Source: Brasenia schreberi | Lineage: Eukaryota > Streptophyta > Magnoliopsida > Nymphaeales > Cabombaceae | Direction: 5' to 3' | Length of the DNA stretch: 64,000 nucleotides | Assembly (NCBI GenBank): GCA_036023115.1 | Contig: JAYKKT010000089.1 | Coordinates: 20,269,001 to 20,333,000 of the forward strand | Notes under the pieces: generated by a model | Databases searched by the model: none | What the model saw: the letters and a program-made list of their open reading frames with translations, nothing else | Told to the model about the DNA's origin: nothing | Shown: piece after piece, positions 32,364 through 41,977 of the stretch | Layout of the letters: each line of letters opens with the position of its first letter | How positions within the stretch are numbered: the stretch's first letter is position 1 | Translations under genes and position numbers: made by a program

Positions 32364-33509
32364 CTAGGCAAGTAAGAGGTCTAGGACCTCCGACACAGGT
32401 TGCCCCAGCGGAGTATACTCCCGTTTTTCAACCGGTTTTTGAAAATTGCGTTCCCTCTTATTTTCTAATTTTTCAAAATTTTTAGAAGTGCCTGCCATGC
32501 CTGGATCCACCCGGACATTGGCGATTTTATGGGGCTTTGCCCCTTTGTCCGTCGTGGGCAACCCATATGCGATGGGCTTTTCCAAACGGGTTTTTGGAAT
32601 GGCACTTCCTTTCCATAAGTGGTCGTATGTCCCTTTTCGCAAGTTGGTTTCGAAAAGGGAGGCCTTTTTGATCAACTTATGGAAAGTTGAAATCTCATGG
32701 AGCGAGAGAAGGGTTTTTAACTCGCTTTTGAAATTATCCAGGATGAGCATTACTGCGCATCCTTCGGATATGGGCTCTCGCACTTGGCCCAAAAGCGACC
32801 TCCATCTTATAATGAAGGCATGCACGTCTTCGTTCATGCCTTGCTTTGTATCCCTTAAGGTATTCAGGGTTGGCGTGACTTCTACGTTGTGTGCAAATCT
32901 TTGCATGAAGCAGTTCGCTAACTCTTCAAAAGTAGCGAACTGGCTTAAGTCGTAGGAAGCCAGCCATTTGGCAGCTGTGCCTTTAAGGGATAAAGGGAAC
33001 CAATACACCCATTTCATCGAGTCCTTTTTCTTCTTATGGGCTCGACGTGAGAAAAGCTGCAAGTGAGACCTAGGGTCTCCCATGCCATCATACTGATGGA
33101 AGTTCGGTATTTCATCGTCACTGTCTGTTTCGTAGTCCATAGGAAGGAAATCAGACAGGGCGTAGCTTCTTTTCTCTTTATTCTGCCCTTTTAGCAACTG
33201 CTGTAGGGCTTTACGGTCCTTTTGTGTGAAGGACTCGTGGTATTGGTTGCCTTCCATTACGGAGGCCTCTTTTTGCTTGCGAGGTTTTTCAGATTTCTTT
33301 TTAGGCCTTTGTTCACCGTTTGATGAACATGAATCGCCTACTTCAGCCTCTTGGCTGAGAGCATCGATTTTGGCCTCAAACTCCCTTCTCAAGTCCTCGA
33401 TTTCATCTAGTTTTATTTTGTTTTTGAAAATCCTCCTAGAGTGAGAACTTGATGCGCATGAGCCTTGGCTCGACACTTCACTTGGATTGGATTTTGACAT
33501 GCTTTTCAA
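32364..33509 (-). CDS. gag, complete Tat element
   Basis: A 381-codon frame; the more likely start is Met4 (MSKSNPSEVSSQG), which matches the start of the related gag at 44771. Residues 33-56 look like a short coiled coil (DEIEDLRREFEAKIDALSQE), followed by a basic Lys/Arg stretch (66-82). The capsid-like retrotransposon-gag domain is at about 140-250 (WLASYDLSQFATFEELANCF, and later VMLILDNFKSELKTLLSLHE). The frame ends LLLA then TAG (32364-32366), and continues in register with the zinc knuckle. Gag coats the RNA in the cytoplasmic particle. Confidence 0.92.
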   Translation of the reverse strand: MKSMSKSNPSEVSSQGSCASSSHSRRIFKNKIKLDEIEDLRREFEAKIDALSQEAEVGDSCSSNGEQRPKKKSEKPRKQKEASVMEGNQYHESFTQKDRKALQQLLKGQNKEKRSYALSDFLPMDYETDSDDEIPNFHQYDGMGDPRSHLQLFSRRAHKKKKDSMKWVYWFPLSLKGTAAKWLASYDLSQFATFEELANCFMQRFAHNVEVTPTLNTLRDTKQGMNEDVHAFIIRWRSLLGQVREPISEGCAVMLILDNFKSELKTLLSLHEISTFHKLIKKASLFETNLRKGTYDHLWKGSAIPKTRLEKPIAYGLPTTDKGAKPHKIANVRVDPGMAGTSKNFEKLENKRERNFQKPVEKREYTPLGQPVSEVLDLLLA

Positions 33510-33621
33510 GCTTTTTTCAAAATTTCCTAAGTAAAAGCAAAGAAAACAAGTTAAAACGACACCTTTTTACAAAATTTTCGCAAGACTTCTACAAGTAAAC
33601 TCGATTTCTGAAAAGGCTCAC
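33510..33621 (-). other. 5' leader of the complete Tat element between primer site and gag
   Basis: Short AT-rich leader in coding sense, with no frame. It lies between the primer-binding site and the gag start. Confidence 0.6.
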
Positions 33622-33639
33622 GTCCCACCTGGCGTGCCA
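33622..33639 (-). promoter_or_regulatory. Primer-binding site of the complete Tat element
   Basis: The minus strand reads TGGCACGCCAGGTGGGAC, beginning with the TGG expected opposite a tRNA CCA end, five bases inside the 5' LTR. The plus-strand element has TGGCACGCCTGGTGGGAC at 44632-44649. I could not assign the tRNA with confidence. Confidence 0.8.
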
Positions 33640-33644
33640 ATCTC

Positions 33645-36600
33645 TGTAGACGCGCGAAAATCCCCGACTCTTCGCCTCTTTCGGGGGCTTGGAGTGGATC
33701 TTCTCGTGCGTCTAAGGCCTATGTATACAAATAGGGCGTGCCAGCTAGCTTACTTAAGCTAGCGAAGATATTTTTAACACTGACTTCTAAACGTGGCGAC
33801 TGTGAGCAAGTAAGCTCTTGTCGTCGCAGACCTTCTTGCACCGATGCGCAAGGGTCAGTCTGTACGCTTTGCAAAAATCGAGTTTTTGGAGGAAAGTCTA
33901 CGAAGCGGTTCGAGGTGTCTATTTCAGGTCTTTAAGATGCGGTTGCATGTTTTAGATCACGTGGATTTGCACGTGCCTAAGTCTTTTCTTTTATCCCTTT
34001 TCGGGCCACCTAGTTTGTGTGTTATGAACACTCCACTACATGGGCGAATTCGAGCGGGGCTTGCTTTGATGCAATATGCATCCTACCTTGTGGTATGGCG
34101 TAGATGCAATGCAAACTCACGCTACTCCAAAGGGAAAACCCGAAATGTAAAGACAATACTGAAGGGAAATAACCGAAGGGAAATAACCGAAGGGAGATAT
34201 GTATATAGATTATGTATATGAGCCCTTACTCGGGTCTTGCAAATAAGAGCGAAGGCTCAATGTGGGTGCGTGCTGGAATTGAAAGACTTACACACACGAC
34301 ATGAAATTAAACCCAAATAGAAATTGCAGTATGGCCTTGACTAAGGTCTTGGGAGTAAGAGCGAAGGCTCAATGTGTGTGAAAGTGCTTGAATTGAAAGA
34401 CTTACTCACACGACATGAAATGAAACCCAAATAGTATTGGTCGGCCCTTACTAGGGTCTTTCAAATAAGAGCGAAAGCTCAATGTGTGTGAAAGTGCTTG
34501 AATTAAAAGACTTACCCACACGACATGAAATGAAACCCAAATAGTATAGGTCGGCCCTTACTTGGGTCTTTCAAATAAGAGCGAAAGCTCAATGTGTGTG
34601 AGAGTGCTTGAATTGAAAGACAACGCACCCAACTTAAACAAAACCCTTCGAAAATGAAAAAATATATATATACTTATGTATTAGGGGCTGATTAGGCCCG
34701 TGTGTGTTCAAAATCGTGCACGACTAAGAGAGTGCACGTGTGTGGTTGTGCCAAGCCACGTTATTACAAGCGGGGGGAGACTATGCTCCGTTATTACAAC
34801 CCCATATCAAATTGAATCTCAAGCAAGTATACAACTAAAGACTGAGTTTAGGCACTTACAAGTAGCTAGTCCGTAGAGGCCTTGCTTGAGCGTGAGCTTG
34901 GCTTTCGCCTTGGGCTGCAAACGGGAGCTCCGCGAGGATAGGTGACCAAAGGTGCTGGCCGGCTGCAAGTGGGGCGCGGGATAGGCGCCTCAAAGGTGGC
35001 CGATTGCAAGTGGATGTCGCCTCGAGGTGGGGGGTTAAAGGGGCTGAACAAGTGAGTTTTCAGGGCACTAAGAGAGTTGAGTGTTTAGGGAAACTGGACC
35101 TAAAGGGGAGTTTGTGGGAAGGCCGAATGGGACACCTAGGGGAAGGCCGAATGGGATAGGATGGTTAGGTAGTGGCCGGTAGTTTAGGTTATGCTAGGTT
35201 CGGCTAAGTGAAAAGGGTGGTGGAAAAGGACTAAGATGATGATTGGGTGGGTGGCTAGGAGTGGAGAGGTAGTAGAGAAGGGCTTTGGGTAGAGTTAGAG
35301 AGTGCTTACCGGATAGGGAGAGGTGGTGGATGAAGTGAGAAGCCGGGAGTGGATGGGAGCTCGGCTGGTTCGGTTGGATGAAGGTGGTGGCGTCCGGCTG
35401 GGTGAGGTGATGGAGAGTGGAAGAGGGAAGGTGGCGGTGCAGGTAGTGCTGGTGGAGAGTGGAGCAGGCGGGCAGGTGGAGAGTGGAGCAGGCGGGCAGG
35501 TGGAGAGTGGAGCCGGCTGGGCTAAGGTGAGGGCTCTAGCTTGCAAAACCCGCCCCCAAAGGGGAGGGGTTTAAATAGGAGATGGGTAGGTCGGTTAGGG
35601 CTGGGCTTGGGGTAGTGGTTAGGTGGTTTAGGTAGGGTGGTATGTAGATAAGGTGGGCTGGAAAGGGTTGGGCCAGATATTTTGAAACTAGGGGTTTGGG
35701 TAGATTGTGGGCTAGGGGTGGTTTAGGGGTTTAGGGCTAGGTTAGGTGGTTGGGTTTTAGGGTGAGGTTTAGTGAGCTAGGTTAGGTGATTAGGCTAGGT
35801 TTAGGCTAAGATTAGGGAAATTAATCTAGGTTTAGGGAAGGATTAGGGGAGTGGGTTAGGTGATTAGGTTGGGATTAGGATGGGATTAGGGAAGTGGGTT
35901 AGGTGATTAGGTTCAGATTAGGGGTGGATTAGGGGTTTAGGCTAGGATTAGGCATTTTGGGTTAGGTTTAGGTGAAGGAGCTCCTTTAGCATGGCCCATA
36001 GACCTTGACCACCTCATGTTGGTGCAGCCCTAGGTTAGGTTTTAGCTAATTACAAGCTTAAACCCACTCAATTAGGCTAACCCACATGATTAAACCCAAA
36101 CTTGACACACAAGTCAAGCTTAATACAACACTCTTGATATTTTCCATCCCCACTCTCTCTCATGCCCAATATCCCACGTGAATTTCAAGTGGGCCCCACC
36201 TCCATTTATGAGAAGGTGATGTGGGCCATGGATATGGATATTGGATTGGATCTCTGGATCCAAATCCAAATCCAAGTCCAAGTCCACATATGGGTTTGGA
36301 TTGGAATCTGGATATATATGGTCCAGATCCAATCCAAACTGAACTCTGACTCCTTCGAGCTGGGTTCGAAACGGACGATTCGTGCGGGGCCTGACAGCAT
36401 CAGTACTCCGTCTGCGTTGGGTCTTCGCCAACATAGTCGTCCGCCTCCGTTTCTGCCTTCCGGAGATGACTTCAAATGCTATTTTGATAAGAACAGGGTC
36501 TTGGACGTTCGAGATCCTGGGGTGTGAATCAGATACAAGAGTTGCTGTGCCGGGCTCGACGTGTGCTCCGGTTTCGGGCTCTTTTTAGCTCTCCTGGTCC

Positions 36601-36820
36601 TGTCCTGATCGGGCCAAGCCACTTCGGGGTTTCAAAACATGTTTTAAAAGGGGTTTTAAAAGCTATATTGTATGTTTTCGAAATATAGAATTCAAAACGT
36701 ATGTACAGGGTTGTCTGGAAGGCTCCTGGGTTTTCAGACTCAAAAAAAATGGCCTTTTGGGGCTGCTTGTACAAAACCAGGTTTGTTTTAAGAAGTTCGT
36801 GGGATTTCGGGGTGTTTACA
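33645..36820 (-). repeat. 5' LTR (LTR C) of the complete Tat element
   Basis: A 3176-bp LTR, 5' in coding sense. It holds the promoter (see 35570-35578), the telomere-like G-rich tract (about 35690-35975), ATCCAA repeats (about 36240-36335) and the leader tandem array (about 34220-34620). Confidence 0.95.
35546..35578 (-). promoter_or_regulatory. Putative LTR promoter: TATA box and adjoining hairpin
   Basis: In coding sense CTATTTAAA (35570-35578) is followed by a C-rich/G-rich inverted repeat AAACCCCTCCCC...GGGCGGGTTTT. The same TATA-plus-hairpin unit is in the other LTRs: 13784-13792, 24431-24439, 48886-48893, 57008-57016 (TTTATATAG) and, on the plus strand, 53717-53725 (CTATATAAA). Transcription would start about 30 bp into or just past the hairpin, making the rest of the LTR the R/U5 leader. 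Confidence 0.55.
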
Positions 36821-36825
36821 ATTCC
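36821..36825. repeat. Right target-site duplication of the complete Tat element
   Basis: ATTCC, identical to 22488-22492. Confidence 0.93.
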
Positions 36826-37013
36826 TAGTTCCCAAATATCCCCTAACAAACTTGAATATAACTAATCTAATGAGGGAGTGCCGGATCGGCAAAGGGCACC
36901 CCCTTTTTCACCGCCTTGCGTTCAACTGCTGCCTACCACCCTCAGCCATGCTCCTGCCTTCTTGTACACCCATTTTGTGACACCAACCAGGAAAGCCATC
37001 CCCAACACGACCA

Positions 37014-37106
37014 TCTCTCTCTCTCTCTCTATATATATATACATATTATTGTACATATACATATACATACATATAGATATATACATATGTATATATATAG
37101 AGAGAG
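37014..37106. repeat. (TC)n(TA)n...(GA)n microsatellite, imperfect
   Basis: A TC run, then a long imperfect TA/CATA stretch, then a short GA run. The whole could fold back on itself. Confidence 0.9.
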
Positions 37107-37208
37107 CTGTGTTTGCACTGTTTACAAAGTTACAAGGGTTTATAAAAGGTAGAAGGACAAATATATTACAATCCTGTCCTCACTTTTAGTGAAAAGGTTA
37201 CTAGTGTG

Positions 37209-37209
<1 letters not shown>

Positions 37210-37280
<71 letters not shown>
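37210..37280. repeat. (TA)n(GA)n compound microsatellite
   Basis: About 43 bases of TA followed by about 28 bases of GA: the reverse-complement polarity of the (CT)n(TA)n tracts at 20672 and 20900. Confidence 0.95.
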
Positions 37281-37283
<3 letters not shown>

Positions 37284-38539
37284 TTGGTGAGGACAGCATA
37301 CAGGTGGTTAAGGAAGGTGACTGGGTGTAATAGGCAGCAACTGAAAATGGAAGGCTGCGAAATAGGGAGAGTGTGCACTTGGGGTGTTAATTTTAGACCT
37401 GACCAAAATCCCACAACAAAAGTCCGTGTTGGGTTCATCACAAAAATTTGAGTCATCTTTGATCCAGACCCATCCCAAGCTTGACCTAAGATGAACATAT
37501 TTATTATATTTGATATTTTTATATTTATAATATACATATTCAATGTATATTTTATATAGTATATACACATATGTTTCTGTGTAGATATATGTAATACATT
37601 ACACAAATATAATATACATGATATATAATACATACACATATATTACACACAATGTATTTGTGTAGATAATATGAGGTAGTGGTAAATTCTCAAGTTCAAT
37701 CCATGATCAAATCTATTTTATCATCTCAAAAATTCAATCTTTGAGATCAACAATTTGAGGTGATTAGAAAAACTATTTAATGCATATAACAGAAGTATAA
37801 TGATATTTTTAATTCGAATATATATGTTTGATCATGCCAATCAAATGGTAGAGATGTTTGACTAGATTTGAGCATGAAATGAGTTTGATCTATATAATAT
37901 AAGTAATATATGTATATACATACATGTATAATATCATTATGTATAATAAACATTTCTTCTATATATGGGGTTGTATCTATGTCTATCAAGACCCAACCCG
38001 ACCTGGGCCATGTCCAGGTCTTCAAAGTGGAACCAAATACTAATTCAGGCCGGATCCAGGTAAGCCTGTTTTTCCTCGACCTGAACCCGACGACCCAATC
38101 CCATAGTGCATACCACTTCGTCGTATAGTTCCTTGATGTGCGGACCTGGATTACAATTTTTCGTTGAACTGCTAAGGCCTAGTGAATGAGATGAGTAGCT
38201 CTCATTGTTGTGCCCGTCACGGTTTGATATTCATCGCTTACACAGCTTGACTAGCTTAGGTGCCAAGCAACAACTTACTTGTAGATCAACTGTTCTAAAC
38301 CAGAAAGAGCGACTGGTCGGGATCTGCCTAACATCAACCTACCTATGATGAAAACTAGAAAGAGCTATCCACCCTGACCTCGCAAAACGAGAGGATGTTT
38401 TTAGAAACGAGAGACCAGATCACGAACGAAGGGCCCGATAAGGAGAAGAAAGGTTCACATTAGTAGGACAGGACAGGACCCAAATAGTTTGGACTCACTA
38501 GTCCAGTCAATTGGTTTGGCACTCGTGGACCCAAATCAG

Positions 38540-40022
38540 CGTGAGCAGATGGGTGCGCCAGGCGGGTCGCGAGGTGCAGGGCGCGAGGGAGTGGCAGGCT
38601 ATGCGGGGTGACAGGGCGCGTGTGGAGCTTGCGGGGTGCGCGGCGTGGGAGCGGGTAGGACTAGGAGTGCTCGGGGGTTTGAGGTTAGGGTCAGTTAGGG
38701 TTTAGATGGGTTTAGCTTAGGCTTAAAGGTGTTGTGGGGTAGTTAGGTGGGGTTTGATTAGGGTTAGGTGAGGTCGATTTAGGTGGTTTAGGGTGGTTTA
38801 GAGGGGTTAGGAAGAAGGGTTTAGGGTGCTTAGTAGGGCTTACCTCTTAATGGCGGTTTAGGGACTACTCAAGCTCCAATCAACCACCTTAAGCCTCCTT
38901 GTCCAAGCAACATCAGCCCTTCAATTAGGGTGGGGCAGCCCTTAACTAACCCTACACTAAACCATAATTAACAAACCCTAAAACAAAGAAAGCACTAAGC
39001 ACTCACCTAAGCACCTTCTCTCTCCTCCAAGTCCTCCCTTTAAATTCACGTGAACCTCTAATTTGGGACCCCCTCACCTCTATTTATAGGCATTTGAGGT
39101 GGGTCTTGGATTTGGGTTTGGGTTTGAGATCTGGATCCAAATCCAAATCCAAACACTATTTGGATCTGGATCTTGAGTCTCAAATATTTTAAGATCCGTA
39201 TCCAATCCAAATCCAACATTTTTATGGATATGGATCTGGATATTTTGGTCCAGATCTGATCCAATCCAAATACTATTTGGATCGAGCCAAACACTATTTG
39301 GATCGAGCCAAACACTATTTGGATCAACCTAAATCCAAACACTATTAACTATTTGGATTTGGATCTGGATATTTATGGTCCAGATCCAATCCAAAATTTC
39401 TTTGGATGGTCCTTCTTGGCTTCTCGAGGCGGACGATCTGTGCGGGCCCTGGCTTCATCAACGCTCCGTCTGGTGTTGGGTTTCCTCAATCTTTGTCGTT
39501 CGAACTCCTTTTTGCCTTTTGGACTCTGTTTCTGCTCTTTTCTGGTTTTTCCAGTTCAGATTTGGGATGCTTGAATGAGGATGGTTGACCTGGCTCTGTG
39601 GTGCTCCTGGCTTGCCATCTACTTCATGCCTGGGCCTTCCTTTCACCTTTTGAACCTGACTTTTATCAGGCCAGGGTACCCTTTTGGGCATCAGAATACA
39701 CTTATGAAGCTGCTTCTGGAATTGGCCTTCGCGAGCGGCTTGCTGGGCTGCTTCTAGATCAGGTGTCGTCTTCGCATGCTCCACTTGTTTGTCTTTGGCT
39801 TTTTGGTAAAATGGGCTTTGCTCGGGTTTAAAAAGCTTGTATTTGATACAGGGCTTTCAAAACACTATTTACAGTTTGTAAAACAATATTTACAGGGTTT
39901 TAAAACAATATGTATAGGGTTTTGAAGGCTCCTGGGTTTTTAGAACTCAAAATGGCCCTTTGGGGCTGATTTGTATACCAGGTATTGGTTTTAGAAAGTC
40001 GTGAGATTTTGGGGTGTTTACA
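38540..40022 (-). mobile_element. LTR F, second Tat family, left-truncated
   Basis: It matches the right half of LTR 45987-52199, including the TATA sequence CTATTTATAG (39080-39089), ATCCAA repeats (39110-39400) and the end GGGGTGTTTACA at 40022. The left end is missing; the border near 38540 is approximate. On its right it abuts an integrase sequence of the opposite strand, so it inserted into that element and the left half of both was later lost. Confidence 0.8.
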
Positions 40023-40811
40023 GCAGCCACTGAATACTTTTCCAAATGGGTTGAAGCTACCTCCCTAACCAATGTTCAGGCGCAACATGTAGTGGCATTC
40101 ATTAGGAAAAATATTTTGGCTCGATTTGGGGTTCCAAAAGACCTAGTGTCTGACAATGGCACCCCCTTCAAAAACGAGAGGATGGTAAAGTTATGTACCA
40201 CGTATGACATAACTCACCACTTCTCATCGCCCTACTACCCTCAAGGCAACGGCCAAGCCGAAGCCACCAATAAGACTCTCATAAGCATTATTGAGAAAAC
40301 TTTAGAAAATGGTAGGATGTGGCATGAGAAGTTGGATGAAGCCTTATGGGCTTATAGGACTTCCATCCGAACTCCCACAAATGCCACGCCATTTGAGTTG
40401 GTCTATGGCACAAACGCCATTCTACCCATTCATACCAAACTGCATTCATTTCATATATCACTTGCACTCGACCTTCCCCTAGAGACGCTATAGCATGCTA
40501 GAATGGCCGAGCTTGATTTGTTAGATGAGAGAAGGCTCCTTGCCATGGATCATGTGCATGCATACTGGCAAAGGGTAGCCCGACATTATGAGAAGCATAT
40601 GAGACCTCGCCACTTCAAAGTGGGAGACCTTGTGCTAAAAATCATCCAACATCGTGGCCAAAATCCACTTGGAAAGTGACGGCCCAAGTAGGATGGTCCT
40701 TATGTTGTACGTGGAACCACCACAAACAACACCTACTGGTTAGTCGATGTCGAGGGTAGGAACTTAGCCGACCCTATGAATGCCCAATATTTGAAAAAAT
40801 ACCATGTGTAG
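40023..40811 (+). pseudogene. Tat integrase fragment, plus strand
   Basis: The frame opens within the catalytic core: ATEYFSKWVEATSLTN, VSDNGTPFKNERMV (second catalytic Asp), GNGQAEATNKTLISI (catalytic Glu) and ALWAYRTSIRTPTNATPFE. It is interrupted by TAG at 40491-40493, where the complete element has CAG. It then reads on in the same frame through MAELDLLDERRLLAMDH and VGDLVLKIIQHRG. A TGA near 40677 and a TAG near 40686 replace two Trp codons of the G-K-W...W-D-G-P motif. It ends NAQYLKKYHV with TAG near 40809. The first part of the core is cut off by LTR F. Confidence 0.9.
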
Positions 40812-41977
40812 GGTCTAAGCTAAGTCCTATTGTGAAAAATATTTTGAGGAAAATCTCCTTTGAAACTTCGTGAGTGAGGATCAAGGTAGATTGTGCAACC
40901 CTGAATGAGAGAATCGATGCTTGTGAAAAAGCGGAGTTTTAAAACAAAGGGGTTACATTTCAAAATTCTTCTTCTTACAGAAGAGGGGCTGGTTCAAAAT
41001 AGAAAGATACTTGCAAGTAGTATGTGCTATTTCTAAATAGGCTGATCTGGGATGAATCGAGTAAATCCTTGAGATAAGTCCTTCCCCTCTTCTCTTCTCT
41101 TCCCCAAAAGGAAAACTTGGCCAAAAAGCAAAAAAGGGAAATCCCTACAAAAATCTCTTTCCCAAAAGAAAGCTGAATCCAAAAAGAAAAATCGTTTATT
41201 CTATGGAAAAGACGGAACAAAGAAAAAATACTCCCAAAGGGAGACCCTCTATGAAAAATAGAAAAACTAGCCAAAAGCTCAAAAAGAGCAGTTTTTCGCC
41301 TCTTTGCCTCAAACCACGGGACACTCTAGAAGGGACCGTGGTAACTCTTTCCCCATCCTTGCGACTTATCCCAAGTGAAGAAAGGTTCATTTCAAGGAAT
41401 CCTAAAGTAAAAATAGGATTTGCTTACTTGAATCTCATCTTGTTTGAGAGTTAGATGTCTAAGTAAGGCATAGGAATTTTGAAATATGGCTTGATTTTCT
41501 TATAAAACCTCCGCTAGATTAGCGAGTGTTAAGACTCAAGTAAAGGGAAACATGAAAAGCTGAAATCCTTAGGATTGAAGCTAAAAAGGAGTTTTCCTCT
41601 TTCAAAAACGGATTTAGAAAATCTTAAACATCGAGCAACATAAGACCAACTCACTTGGTGCAGTAGGTCTTCATAAGACTCCCAAGTTCGACTATTCCAT
41701 TAAGTCTCTAGGAGACCATACTTCCTAGCATGTCATTCCATGCCATTCATTCACATGTGCACGCATGAACACTTGCACAATCCCAATTAGGACTAGCACC
41801 ACATTAGGTAAAGTCCCCTTTGGCAAAAATCCCCTCTTACTGGGTGCAAAGAAAATGTTTTCTCAAAACGAAGATGATCCCATATTCTCGAGGATAAATC
41901 CAGGGAGAAATCAAACAGGGGTATTGTCTTCTTCGCCATTATCCAAATAAATTTAGATAATGCCAAAGAGGGGCATC
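40812..41977 (+). other. Tat 3' untranslated region and polypurine tract, plus strand
   Basis: Homologous, in inverted orientation, to 25676-26847. It keeps both conserved stems: CTCCC-AAA-GGGAG at 41231-41243 and CCACGG...CCGTGG at 41314-41341. The polypurine tract AAAGAGGGG is at 41965-41973, four bases before the LTR. No genes are present. Confidence 0.8.

Larger units (their letters stand above)
22493..36820 (-). mobile_element. Complete Tat-lineage Ty3/gypsy retrotransposon, 14.3 kb
   Basis: The element has two LTRs of about 3.18 kb in direct orientation, a 5-bp duplication ATTCC on both sides, a primer site inside the 5' LTR, a polypurine tract inside the 3' LTR, and gag, protease, RT, RNase H, second RNase H and integrase in that order on the minus strand. 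Integrase after RNase H shows Ty3/gypsy; the extra RNase H after the usual one, large LTRs and the CX2HX4HX4C knuckle point to the plant Tat lineage. In-frame stops at 32364, 27940 and 27124, and frame changes near 30870 and 30626, interrupt the polyprotein. The two LTRs are clearly alike but differ at scattered sites, most densely in the first 140 bp, so the insertion is fairly recent but not brand new. Its products would form a cytoplasmic particle and then integrate cDNA into nuclear DNA. Confidence 0.95.
36826..38539. other. Unassigned spacer right of the complete gypsy element
   Basis: AT-rich DNA rich in TATA-type strings, with no gene recognised. Frames encoding Ile-Tyr or Ser-Leu runs come from the microsatellites. 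Positions 37980-38100 contain repeated GACCCGACC-like strings without clear periodicity. Confidence 0.45.

Noticed and set aside
33844..34221. Repeated plus-strand frame beginning M-R-K-G-Q-S-V-R-F-A (also 22690-23022 and 55164-55541)
   Set aside because: It lies in the LTR leader, on the strand opposite to the element's coding strand, with no domain match. Its conservation is explained by LTR homology.
40014..40493. Integrase fragment as a domesticated host gene
   Set aside because: It contains in-frame stops, starts inside the catalytic core at an LTR junction, and is followed by an ordinary Tat 3' region and LTR.
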